Origin: Pseudomonadota bacterium
GTDB taxonomy: Bacteria; Pseudomonadota; Gammaproteobacteria; Burkholderiales; Burkholderiaceae_D
Assembly (NCBI GenBank): GCA_018241865.1
Contig: JAFECY010000006.1
Span: forward strand, 1-14,119
Length of the DNA: 14,119 nt
Direction of reading: 5' to 3'
Of this stretch, positions 7,231 through 14,119 are shown in pieces. The notes beneath the pieces were generated by a model that saw nothing but the letters and a program-made list of their open reading frames with translations, was not told the origin of the DNA and searched no databases. Position numbers and translations under genes: made by a program. The stretch's first letter is position 1. Each line of letters begins with the position of its first letter.

Positions 7231-7941
7231 ATGCAAACCGCGACCAGACTGGCAAAAGATGCGAGTGACGATGCCATTGTGCAAGCCGTGGCGGCGGGCG
7301 ACGTGGCGGCTTTCGAGCTGCTGATGCGGCGCTACAACCGTCGCCTGTACCGCACCGCGCGCAGTATCTTGAAAGATGATGCCGAAGCCGAGGATGCGCT
7401 GCAGGAAGCCTATCTGCTGATCCATCGCGCCATCGGCCAGTTTCGCGGCGAAGCCGGACTCTCTACTTGGATGACGCGCATCGTCGCCAACGAAGCGATC
7501 GCGCGTGCGCGCAAGCGCCGTCGCCGGGCCGAGATCATTCAGCTCGACGGCGAAACGGAATGGGAAGCAGCGGGAGATGCCATGAACGACGCCATGCCGG
7601 AGCAACCGGAACAAGCTGCCCTGCGCGCCGAGGCGCGCCGGCTGCTGGAGCGCAAGATCGACGACTTGCCGGACAACTTTCGTACCGTCTTCATGCTGCG
7701 CGCGCTGGAGGAATTGACGGTCGATGAAACCGCGCAATGCCTCGGTATTCCCGAAGCCACGGTGCGTACCCGTTTCTTCCGCGCACGCGGCCTGCTGCGC
7801 GAATCGCTGTCGCGCGAAATCGACCACGCCTTCGACGAAGCGTTTTCTTTCGACGGCGCGCGCTGCGACCGCATCGTCGCCGGCGTGTTGCAACGCATCG
7901 CGCCGGATATGATTGCTTACCTGAAGAAAATCGATCCATAG
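7231..7941 (+). CDS. RNA polymerase sigma factor, sigma-70 family, ECF type
   Basis: This is a 236-residue sigma factor that would redirect RNA polymerase to a small regulon. AGGAG (7221-7225) sets the ATG. Region 2 spans about residues 14-98 (ELLMRRYNRRLYRTARSIL, DAEDALQEAY-type core at 51-61, STWMTRIVANEA at 78-89). A linker rich in acidic residues follows. Region 4 spans about 137-192 (LPDNFRTVFMLR, then a helix-turn-helix with GIPEATVRTRFFRAR). A C-terminal extension of about 40 residues (FSFDGARCDRIVAGVL) holds a single Cys and goes beyond a minimal ECF protein. No anti-sigma gene lies next to it; the next gene is convergent. Signal and regulon are unknown. The ECF-like promoter in front suggests it activates itself. 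Confidence 0.9.
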   Translation: MQTATRLAKDASDDAIVQAVAAGDVAAFELLMRRYNRRLYRTARSILKDDAEAEDALQEAYLLIHRAIGQFRGEAGLSTWMTRIVANEAIARARKRRRRAEIIQLDGETEWEAAGDAMNDAMPEQPEQAALRAEARRLLERKIDDLPDNFRTVFMLRALEELTVDETAQCLGIPEATVRTRFFRARGLLRESLSREIDHAFDEAFSFDGARCDRIVAGVLQRIAPDMIAYLKKIDP

Positions 7942-7978
7942 CTGAGTGACGACCACATCGATGGCGTCGTTGCATTAC

Positions 7979-8401
7979 TCATGCCAACCGCGCCAGTGTG
8001 GCCGCATCCAGTCGTCCGCCGAAATATTTCTCTAGACATGCGCGGAACAGGTCATCATGTGGCGCGGCCTGCGCGAACAAGGTCATGCACGAATGAAATT
8101 TCATATCGTCCGGGTAGCCGAAAATGTCGTGAATAGTACGGTCGCGCACGGCAGCGACCAGCCGGCTGCATTCGCGCAATCGTAAGCCGAGCAACGGGTG
8201 TTGCAGATAAGCGCGCGCCTCGGTTAGCGAGGCGATGGCGTAGCGTTGCGCCATCTCGCTCGTGCCCAGTCCGGCGATTTGCGGAAAGATGTACCACATC
8301 CAATGGCTGCGTTTTTCTCCCACGCGTAGTTCGGCGCAAGCACGCTGGTAGCTGTCTTGCTGGGCATCGACGAAACGTTGCAGGTGATAAGGGGCATCCA
8401 T
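7979..8401 (-). CDS. DUF1810 family protein
   Basis: This is a cytoplasmic protein of 140 residues belonging to the DUF1810 family, whose biochemical role is not established. Diagnostic blocks are YHLQRFVDAQ, KRSHWMWYIFPQ, LGTSEMAQRYAI, HPLLGLRLREC, IFGYPDDMKFHSCMTLF and the ending LEKYFGGRLD. ATG 8401 is preferred over GTG 8407 because GGGAG lies 5 nt before 8401 and abuts 8407. It converges on the sigma-factor gene with a 37-nt gap. That gap contains an imperfect dyad centred on ATCGAT (about 7949-7970) that could serve as a shared weak terminator. The gene diverges from the zinc-ribbon gene. No membrane or export signal is seen. Confidence 0.88.
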   Translation of the reverse strand: MDAPYHLQRFVDAQQDSYQRACAELRVGEKRSHWMWYIFPQIAGLGTSEMAQRYAIASLTEARAYLQHPLLGLRLRECSRLVAAVRDRTIHDIFGYPDDMKFHSCMTLFAQAAPHDDLFRACLEKYFGGRLDAATLARLA

Positions 8402-8554
8402 TTTCACTCCCGTGTTGCGTCAGTGTAGAACGCATTTTCCGCTGCGCAAACAAAAATCACTGACAGTCGGTTTTGCGGTATTGTTGATCTTATTGCGAGA
8501 TTCCGGGCGTGAACGGCAAGGGCCGGGCGGCCGGCATCCGGGAAGGGAGATCGC

Positions 8555-9055
8555 ATGGATTTGCCGCAGTGCCCGCATTGCTATGCGCCGATCATGGCGC
8601 AGCCGGATGGCACCTGTCCCGCCTGTCGCAAGAACACCTTGGAGGCACCACCGGAAAACCGCAAGTACGTCGCGGTGGAAATTTCCGCCGATCAGACGCT
8701 GCCGCCTTGTTGCATGTTGTGCGGACGCGATACGCGGCGCATCGAGCATTTCGAGTTCCGCTACGACTCGCACCTCGGCGGCGAATTAGACGAGCAAGCC
8801 TACCTTGCTTTCGTTTTACTCACGCTGTGCACCTGTGGCATCAGCTTGCTGCTGCTGCCGCATTATCGGCGCTACCTAAACAAACGGCGTGAAATGGTGT
8901 ATCACATCGCCCTACCGTTGTGTGATGCTTGCCTGCCGAAGAAATCGCGCTATCGTCCGCTTACCATCGAAGGCACGGCCTACCATTTCAAGGTGCACCG
9001 TGATTTTCGTGACAGACTGGCGGCGATTGCGCCGCCCAAACCTACCCTCGCATAA
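8555..9055 (+). CDS. Zinc-ribbon protein with one membrane segment, unknown function
   Basis: This is an unrecognised protein of 166 residues. GGGAG 6 nt before ATG 8555 supports the start. The N-terminus has a zinc-ribbon-like double knuckle, C6-PH-C9 and C21-PA-C24. A second Cys group follows, C52-C53-ML-C56, and CDAC (C123/C126) may complete it. A hydrophobic stretch at about 81-103 (AYLAFVLLTLCTCGISLLLL) is long enough for one membrane helix and includes two further Cys. Basic residues follow (HYRRYLNKRRE), so that side is probably cytoplasmic by the positive-inside rule. It is divergent from the DUF1810 gene and convergent with the YcgR genes. It may be a membrane-tethered zinc protein; no enzyme motif is visible. 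Confidence 0.75.
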   Translation: MDLPQCPHCYAPIMAQPDGTCPACRKNTLEAPPENRKYVAVEISADQTLPPCCMLCGRDTRRIEHFEFRYDSHLGGELDEQAYLAFVLLTLCTCGISLLLLPHYRRYLNKRREMVYHIALPLCDACLPKKSRYRPLTIEGTAYHFKVHRDFRDRLAAIAPPKPTLA

Positions 9056-9105
9056 ATCGCTACGCGTCATCCGAGAGCATAAGAACGCGTATGCATATGC
9101 ATTCG

Positions 9106-9885
9106 TCAGGTTTCGTTTTGCGTGCGCACTAGGTTGCGGCGCTCGTGTTCGACGCGAATGATGTAACGCTGGATGGCGACGGCGGTGGTGAGCGCCAGAT
9201 CGGAAAACGACACGCCGACGCGCGAACGCATGCTGCCTTGACGATCCGACAGCGCGGTGACGTGACGCACCACGGCCGGGCAGTCGATCGCTTGCCGCTT
9301 TTGCAGCGGCAACTGGAAAACTAATCGCGCGATGTGTTGTAGTGGTTTGAAATTTGTCATGCCGAGCGCGTTGAAACCGAGTCCGCCGACGCTTAGATCG
9401 TGCGTCGGCCATTCGCCCATCAGTTTATCGTTGGCGGTGTATAGCGCCACCATCAGCGGTTCAGCGATCGGCAACTGGATGCGGTAGCTTTCGCGGCGCT
9501 GGATGCGCACCACCCGTTGCGGCAGCGGCACCCAGAAAGCATTGCTGCCGCCCCAAGAAAAACTGCGCGCTGGGCCGCTCGAACATTGCACACGGATGCC
9601 GTCGAGATTCGCGACGAAGACGCAGTTTGCGCTCAAGGTTATATTGCGATTGGCTTTTTCATCGCCGCTGTAGTCGAAGATCAAGGCTTCTGACCGTGCT
9701 TCCAGTAGGGTGGTCATGAAGAGGTCGCGGCCGCCATTGAAGTACACGGCGACTGGGGTGCGGCGATGGATCAGCTCGTTGAGCACGCTGAGAATCTCCA
9801 TCTGACCCAGCAGAAAATAACGGTCTTCGATCTCGTCGTCGCTCAGCGACGGCAGCATGCCGTTATTCTTGTTGTCTAGGATCAT
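9106..9885 (-). CDS. ycgR: YcgR-type flagellar brake protein, PilZ domain (paralogue 1)
   Basis: This is a cytoplasmic c-di-GMP effector of 259 residues. YcgR proteins bind c-di-GMP and slow the flagellar motor. The N-terminal YcgR domain spans about residues 15-120 (DRYFLLGQMEILSVLNELIH, FVANLDGIRVQC). The C-terminal PilZ domain starts at QRRESYR, with R130, R131 and R135 giving RxxxR, followed by DLSVGG (D163, S165, G168). Both c-di-GMP motifs are intact. It lies 18 nt downstream of a paralogue on the same strand, so the two are probably cotranscribed. The ribosome-binding site before ATG 9885 is weak, which may mean translational coupling to the upstream gene. No flagellar genes are in the window. 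Confidence 0.88.
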   Translation of the reverse strand: MILDNKNNGMLPSLSDDEIEDRYFLLGQMEILSVLNELIHRRTPVAVYFNGGRDLFMTTLLEARSEALIFDYSGDEKANRNITLSANCVFVANLDGIRVQCSSGPARSFSWGGSNAFWVPLPQRVVRIQRRESYRIQLPIAEPLMVALYTANDKLMGEWPTHDLSVGGLGFNALGMTNFKPLQHIARLVFQLPLQKRQAIDCPAVVRHVTALSDRQGSMRSRVGVSFSDLALTTAVAIQRYIIRVEHERRNLVRTQNET

Positions 9886-9903
9886 CAGCCGAATGACGTT
9901 GTG

Positions 9904-10665
9904 TCAGTGATGAACGTCGCTCTCATGGTCGCGTAAACTACTGCGTCGTTCATGTTCCAAGTGCACGACGTAGCGCTGAATGGCGACGCGCGTCTCTAAG
10001 GCCATACCAATGAAAGACACGCCGACGCGGTAGCGACCGTTGTTGCCGCCTTCAATCGCGCCGGTGGCATGGCGCAGTTCGACCGCGCAATCAACCAGTC
10101 CGAAATCCGGCAATAGAAAGCTGACGCGGGCGATGCGTGACATCTGATCGACGCTGGTGTCGCGTTTGACCGAGATGCCTAGGCCGCCGGCGCTGAGATC
10201 GTGCAGCGGCCAGTCGCTCAAATTCACACCGTCTTTGTCGAGCAAGCGCACGGTCAACATCTTGTCGGCCGGAATGCGGATGCGGAAAGTTTCCTGTCGT
10301 TGTAAGCGCGCCAAATTTTCCGGCAGAGGAATGGCGAAGGCTTTGCTGCCGCCCCAGTCAACCTGCTGCACCATATGGGCGGAGAACTGCACACGGATGC
10401 CGTCCGGCCGCGAAACAAAAGCGCAGTCGCGCGAAGACAGCAATTGCTGTTCGGCGGAGGTGTTCTCGTTCGTCTCGAAAATCAGCTGGTGGTCGCGTGC
10501 ATCGAGTAGTTGAATATCGAGATGACCAAGGTTGCCGCCGGCGGTGGGAAAATGTACGGTGACCGGTTCACGGCGATGAATCAATTCGTTCAGGACATGC
10601 AGAATCTGCATGCGTCCACGCACGAAAAAACGGTCTTCAATATCGTTCAGGTTCAATTCGCTCAT
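9904..10665 (-). CDS. ycgR: YcgR-type flagellar brake protein, PilZ domain (paralogue 2, altered RxxxR)
   Basis: This is the first gene of the tandem pair, 253 residues, with GGGAG before ATG 10665. The YcgR N-terminal domain (DRFFVRGRMQILHVLNELIHRREPV, FVSRPDGIRVQF) and WGGSKAF-IPLP linker match its neighbour closely. In the PilZ domain the motif reads R123-QETF-R128: the position of the first Arg of RxxxR is Gln124, although the preceding Arg is kept. DLSAGG (D156, S158, G161) is intact. Binding of c-di-GMP may therefore be weaker than in paralogue 1. The pair probably arose by duplication and lies downstream of mgtA with a 198-bp gap that holds hairpins. Confidence 0.88.
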   Translation of the reverse strand: MSELNLNDIEDRFFVRGRMQILHVLNELIHRREPVTVHFPTAGGNLGHLDIQLLDARDHQLIFETNENTSAEQQLLSSRDCAFVSRPDGIRVQFSAHMVQQVDWGGSKAFAIPLPENLARLQRQETFRIRIPADKMLTVRLLDKDGVNLSDWPLHDLSAGGLGISVKRDTSVDQMSRIARVSFLLPDFGLVDCAVELRHATGAIEGGNNGRYRVGVSFIGMALETRVAIQRYVVHLEHERRSSLRDHESDVHH

Positions 10666-10698
10666 GTCGGTCTCCCTTCGCCTGCGGGCGTCTGTCTT

Positions 10699-10725
10699 CC
10701 GAGCAAGTCTAGCAGGCTTGCTCGG
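10699..10725. repeat. Perfect 9-bp hairpin between mgtA and the ycgR pair
   Basis: CCGAGCAAG (10699-10707) and CTTGCTCGG (10717-10725) flank a 9-nt loop. No T-run follows on either strand. It would sit in the 5' leader of the ycgR transcript, 34 nt before the start codon, or end the mgtA message in a Rho-dependent or attenuator-like manner. A smaller hairpin CGACTT/AAGTCG (10827-10843) and the palindrome TCAGGCCTGA (10848-10857) lie just after the mgtA stop. Confidence 0.6.
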
Positions 10726-10863
10726 GCTTGTGTGGCCTTGCCTGCGAGGGCTGTGCCGGTTGTTGCAGGATGGCGTTGCAGTGCAAAAAACAAGTCCCGC
10801 TCAGTTGTTTGACAATTGGATAAGATCGACTTTCTGCAAGTCGCACATCAGGCCTGACTGCCT

Positions 10864-13629
10864 TCACTGCCATCCGAAGCGCCGGGCGTACCAGCCTTTC
10901 ATCACCTGCGTCAGCATCATGTAGGCGCACAGGATCGCCAGCAGGCAGGGGAAGAACATCCACGGCAGCGGCTGAAACTTGAAATAAGGTGCAAGCGAGG
11001 ACATCGGCAGCAGGATGCCGATTGCCATGACGATGATCGTCATGCCGAGTAGCGGCCAAGCTGCCCGACTTTGCAGGAACGGGAATTTTTGTGTGCGGAT
11101 CATGTGCACGATCAGGGTCTGCGACAGCAAGCCTTCGACGAACCAGCCGGACTGGAATAGGGTCTGGTGTTCCGGCGAATTTGCGCCGAACGCGAACCAC
11201 AGCAAGGCGAAGGTGATGATGTCGAACAGCGAGCTGATCGGCCCGAAAAACACCATGAAGCGGCCTAAATCTTCCGGGTTCCAGCGTTGTGGTTTTTGCA
11301 GAAATTCCTGATCCACGTTGTCGAAGGGGATGGCGATCTGCGAAATGTCGTACAGCAGGTTTTGCACCAGCAATTGCATCGGCAGCATCGGCAAGAAAGG
11401 TAGGAAGGCGCTCGCCACCAGTACCGAAAACACGTTGCCGAAGTTCGAGCTGGCCGTCATCTTGATGTACTTGAGCATGTTGGCGAAAGTCTTGCGGCCT
11501 TCCACCACGCCTTCCTCCAGCACCATCAGGCTCTTTTCAAGCAGGATGATGTCCGCCGCTTCCTTGGCGATATCGACCGCCGTATCGACCGAGATGCCGA
11601 TGTCGGCCGCGCGTAATGCCGCCGCGTCGTTGATGCCGTCGCCCATGAAGCCGACGACGTGTCCCTTGTCGTGCAGCACGCGCACGATGCGTTCCTTGTG
11701 GGTGGGGCTCAACTTGGCGAAGACCGTCACTGTTTCAACCGACTGCGCCAGTTCTGTATCCGACAGACGATCGAGCTGCGAGCCCAGCATCATGCCCGCG
11801 ACCGGCAGGCCGACTTCGCGGCAAATTTTTGCTGTCACCAGCTCGTTGTCGCCGGTGAGGATTTTGACATCGACACCATGTGTCTTGAGTGCGCGCAGCG
11901 CGGGCGCGGTGGATTCCTTGGGCGGATCGAGGAAGGCGATGTAGCCGATCAGCACGAGATCGGATTCGTCTGCCAGTCCGTAAGTGTGTTTGGTCGGCGG
12001 CAGTTCGCTGGCCGCCACCGCCACCACGCGCAAGCCTTCCTCGTTCAGGTCGGCGGTGACGGTGCGGATTTGCGTGAGCATGTCCGGCGTCAGCGTTTCC
12101 ACCACGTCGCCGTGCTGCACGCGGTTGCATACCGCTAAAATTTCCTCGACCGCGCCCTTGCAGATGAGCAGGTGATGCTGGTCATGCTCGGCCACTACCA
12201 CCGACATGCGGCGGCGGGTGAAGTCGAAAGGAATCTCGTCCACCTTGCGGAAGGCAGTGGCGACTTCCAGTTCGCGATGCACTTCGGCATGTTCCAGCAC
12301 TGCCACGTCGAGCAGGTTTTTCAAGCCGGTCTGGTAATAGCTGTTGAGGTAGGCATACTCCAGCACCGTGTCCGATTCTTGGCCGAATACATCGGTGTGA
12401 CGCGCTAGGAAAATTTTATCTTGGGTCAGTGTGCCGGTCTTGTCGGTGCACAGAATATCCATCGCGCCGAAGTTCTGGATGGCGTCCAAACGCTTGACGA
12501 TCACCTTCTTGCGCGACAGGATCACCGCGCCCTTGGCCAGCGTCGATGTCACGATCACCGGCAGCATTTCCGGCGTGAGGCCGACCGCAATCGATAAGGC
12601 GAACAGGAAAGCTTCCAGCCAGTCACCCTTGGTGAAGCCGTTGAGAAAAAATACGATCGGCGTCATCACCAACATGAAGCGAATCAACAACCAGCTCACT
12701 CGATTGACGCCGGCTTGGAATGCCGTCGTTTCGCGGTTGCCCGCGGTGACGCGCTCGGCCAGCGCACCGAAATAGGTGCGGTTGCCGGTGGAGACAACCA
12801 CGGCGCTGGCTGAACCGCTGACGACGTTGGTGCCCATGAAGCATAGGTTGTCGAGTTCGAGTGGATTGGTGGTTTGTTCGCCCTGATTGGTCGTGAATTT
12901 TTCGACCGGCATGGATTCGCCGGTCATGGCCGCTTGGCTGACGAACAGATCTTTGGCCGACAGGACGCGCAGATCGGCGGGAATCATGTCGCCGGCGGAC
13001 AGCAGCACAATGTCGCCCGGCACCAATTTTTTGATCGGGATTTCCGCCCGCTTCGGTCCCTTGGGATGCAGGACGATCTCGAAATAGCGGCGTGCTTCTT
13101 CGGCGGCGTCCTCGGCCAGATCGTGCCGGATGACGGTGGCGGTGTTGCTCACCATTTCCTTCAGTTTGTCCGCCGCTTTGTTGGAGCGCGTTTCCTGCAC
13201 GAAGCGCAGGATGGTGGACAGCACCACCATCGTGCCGATGACAGTCGTGGCCTTCATGTCCTCGGTCAGATAGGAAATCAGCGCGAGTACCGTCAGCAGC
13301 AGGTTGAAGGGATTGCGATAGCAGTGCCAGAGGTGCAGCCACCACGGCAAAGGTTTTTCATGTTCGATTTCGTTCGGCCCGGCGGTTTTCCGAATCTCGT
13401 CCGCTTCGGATTCGCTCAAGCCGTCGGCGCGGCTGTGCAACTGCTCCAGTAATTGCTCTGCCGGTAATTGCGCCGCCTGCAGCAGCGCTTGCGCGTGGGT
13501 CGCCGATAATTCTTTGGAAACCGGGGCGGTGCGGAACATCTCTAGGATCGCCAGCCGGCGGAAGTGGTGTCCGAAGCCGTGGCCGCGCACGAAATGGGCG
13601 AAGGTCTCTTTGAGGATGTTGAAATTCAT
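10864..13629 (-). CDS. mgtA: Magnesium-transporting P-type ATPase MgtA
   Basis: This is a P-type (type IIIB) ATPase of 921 residues in the inner membrane that imports Mg2+ when magnesium is scarce. It follows E. coli MgtA over the whole length: PWWLHLWHCYRNPFNLLLT in the first membrane region, TGESMPVEK, GLTPEMLPVIVTSTLAKGAV, D396 in the ILCTDKTGTLTQDKI site, KGAVEEIL for nucleotide binding, and the ending GWYARRFGWQ. The start ATG 13629 has AAAGG upstream. The hinge motif reads GDGINDAAAL (G663 to L672), with Ala670 where E. coli has Pro. The 5' neighbour is a porin relic ending 14 nt before the start codon. No MgtA leader peptide or M-box that I know is visible. It is a different class from the copper ATPases at the other end of the window. 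Confidence 0.95.
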   Translation of the reverse strand: MNFNILKETFAHFVRGHGFGHHFRRLAILEMFRTAPVSKELSATHAQALLQAAQLPAEQLLEQLHSRADGLSESEADEIRKTAGPNEIEHEKPLPWWLHLWHCYRNPFNLLLTVLALISYLTEDMKATTVIGTMVVLSTILRFVQETRSNKAADKLKEMVSNTATVIRHDLAEDAAEEARRYFEIVLHPKGPKRAEIPIKKLVPGDIVLLSAGDMIPADLRVLSAKDLFVSQAAMTGESMPVEKFTTNQGEQTTNPLELDNLCFMGTNVVSGSASAVVVSTGNRTYFGALAERVTAGNRETTAFQAGVNRVSWLLIRFMLVMTPIVFFLNGFTKGDWLEAFLFALSIAVGLTPEMLPVIVTSTLAKGAVILSRKKVIVKRLDAIQNFGAMDILCTDKTGTLTQDKIFLARHTDVFGQESDTVLEYAYLNSYYQTGLKNLLDVAVLEHAEVHRELEVATAFRKVDEIPFDFTRRRMSVVVAEHDQHHLLICKGAVEEILAVCNRVQHGDVVETLTPDMLTQIRTVTADLNEEGLRVVAVAASELPPTKHTYGLADESDLVLIGYIAFLDPPKESTAPALRALKTHGVDVKILTGDNELVTAKICREVGLPVAGMMLGSQLDRLSDTELAQSVETVTVFAKLSPTHKERIVRVLHDKGHVVGFMGDGINDAAALRAADIGISVDTAVDIAKEAADIILLEKSLMVLEEGVVEGRKTFANMLKYIKMTASSNFGNVFSVLVASAFLPFLPMLPMQLLVQNLLYDISQIAIPFDNVDQEFLQKPQRWNPEDLGRFMVFFGPISSLFDIITFALLWFAFGANSPEHQTLFQSGWFVEGLLSQTLIVHMIRTQKFPFLQSRAAWPLLGMTIIVMAIGILLPMSSLAPYFKFQPLPWMFFPCLLAILCAYMMLTQVMKGWYARRFGWQ

Positions 13630-13642
13630 GGCGTTGCCTTTT

Positions 13643-13803
13643 TTATTGCATGAAATCGGTGTCGATCAGAACGCGGCGTGCACGCGCAGCGAATAATACG
13701 CCTCGACGATAGTCTCCGGCGCATCGTTCAGGCGGCCGTCGCCGATCAGGCCGAAGCCCTGATCGATTGCGGCATTGAGGCTGTGCTGAAATGGATGGAA
13801 CAT
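13643..13803 (-). pseudogene. Remnant of the C-terminal region of an OprB-like porin, frameshifted
   Basis: From 13803 the minus strand reads MFHPFQHSLNAAIDQGFGLI then GDGRLNDAPETIVEAYYSLR-VHAAF and a TGA at 13666-13668. GDGRL-x-APE-x-I-x-EAYYSL is what I recall from the last strands of OprB-family (carbohydrate-selective) porins. Skipping one base near codon VHA continues as RVLIDTDFMQ to the TAA at 13643-13645, like a final beta strand. The fragment lacks everything upstream, so it looks like a decayed gene. Alternatively 13666-13803 is a live 45-residue small gene with GGAG 5 nt before its ATG. The homology is from memory and moderate. Confidence 0.42.
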
Positions 13804-13935
13804 GACGACTCCGCTGGAAAATGCGGTTCGCCTTGCATAGACACGGTTCGATTGCCGGTTTCGCCGCGCAGGTACGCGCGATGGAAGCCGGATACGGCAA
13901 AACCGTTCCCCGATACAGGCGAAAAGGTTTAGGTC

Positions 13936-14119
13936 ATGAATGGAAATCAGGAAATCGCGGCGTATACCGACGATTGTAAAGACGCCATCATCCGCCTAGG
14001 CGCGATGACGGCAGGAGAAGACCTGCGTTATCTTGCCGAGGCATGGCCGGTTGGAAACCGGCAACAACACCCACTCGAACAAGTGCCCATGAAAGGCGCT
14101 CCACATAATGAAAACATGC
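13936..14119 (+). CDS. Hypothetical protein, N-terminal part, runs off the window
   Basis: This frame is open from ATG 13936 to the window end (61 codons) and preceded by AAGG (13924-13927) with 8 nt spacing. The product starts MNGNQEIAAYTDDCKDAIIR and is hydrophilic, with no recognised motif. Third-position G+C is about 58%, clearly lower than in the neighbouring real genes, and the region is full of hairpins. It may therefore not be coding; a structured RNA on the opposite strand is the alternative. The stretch 13804-13935 before it holds only the region upstream of the porin relic, with no feature I can name. Confidence 0.35.
   Translation, partial: MNGNQEIAAYTDDCKDAIIRLGAMTAGEDLRYLAEAWPVGNRQQHPLEQVPMKGAPHNENM
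13984..14062 (-). other. Cluster of three hairpins, candidate structured leader RNA
   Basis: Hairpin 1 (13984-14012) has about 12 pairs with one bulge. One position is A-C on the plus strand but a permitted G-U on the minus strand. Hairpin 2 is GCAGG/CCTGC (14011-14026, loop 6, sharing two bases with hairpin 1). Hairpin 3 is GCCGGTT/AACCGGC (14046-14062, loop 3). On the minus strand they lie upstream of the porin relic and mgtA. I could not match them to a known riboswitch class. Confidence 0.3.

Noticed and set aside
7114..7956. A 280-codon open frame on the minus strand opposite the sigma factor
   Set aside because: No recognisable motif, no ribosome-binding site, and the plus-strand gene has both sigma regions intact.
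10726..10863. A clear flagellar-type (FliA) or sigma-70 promoter for the ycgR pair
   Set aside because: TTGTCA and TTGACA-like hexamers occur near 10809-10814 but no well-spaced -10 box on the minus strand could be found.
13678..13932. An 84-codon plus-strand open frame ending 3 nt before the putative gene at 13936
   Set aside because: The minus strand of the same bases reads as a porin C-terminus, and the plus-strand product has no good start signal or family resemblance.

Overview
The window is about 58-60% GC by eye and reads as a chromosomal segment of a betaproteobacterium. An Oxalobacteraceae-like genome (Herminiimonas, Janthinobacterium or Collimonas type) is my best guess, based on gene content, codon use and tandem YcgR genes. 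That assignment is inferred from protein flavour only. I see no rRNA, tRNA, CRISPR array, transposase or phage gene.

Region 1 (about 1-7115) is a copper-tolerance block. Two different P1B-1 copper-export ATPases lie in tandem. The first has a His-rich N-terminus, a YHS/TRASH domain and a CPMHP heavy-metal-binding domain. The second is a classical CopA with two near-duplicate HMA domains. Then come the copper sensor CueR, a small unknown gene, the chaperone CopZ and an IbpA-type small heat-shock protein. Two promoters with the exact CueR architecture (TTGACC, 19-bp spacer, ACCTTCC half site) precede copA and copZ. CueR therefore probably drives both, so that CopZ hands Cu(I) to CopA for export. 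IbpA has its own sigma-32-like promoter and a candidate ROSE-type thermometer, and would protect against protein aggregation under heat or copper stress. The block is bounded by two same-orientation copies of one repeat family, and a second repeat family contributes the last ~38 codons and the stop codon of copA.

Region 2 (about 7116-10665) is housekeeping or regulatory. It holds an ECF-type sigma factor with a self-like promoter, a DUF1810 protein, a zinc-ribbon protein with one membrane segment, and two tandem YcgR-type PilZ proteins (c-di-GMP flagellar brakes). One of the two has an altered RxxxR motif.

Region 3 (10864-14119) holds a full MgtA-type Mg2+ P-type ATPase on the minus strand. 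Upstream of it is what looks like the decayed C-terminal end of an OprB-like porin, then a strongly structured stretch that is either the start of an unknown plus-strand gene or a minus-strand leader RNA of the former porin/mgtA unit.

Most useful corrections for a reader: the copA start should be 2633 (2609 lies at the predicted transcription start), the copZ start should be 6255, the ibpA start 6797, the first ATPase start 136 and the DUF1810 start 8401.
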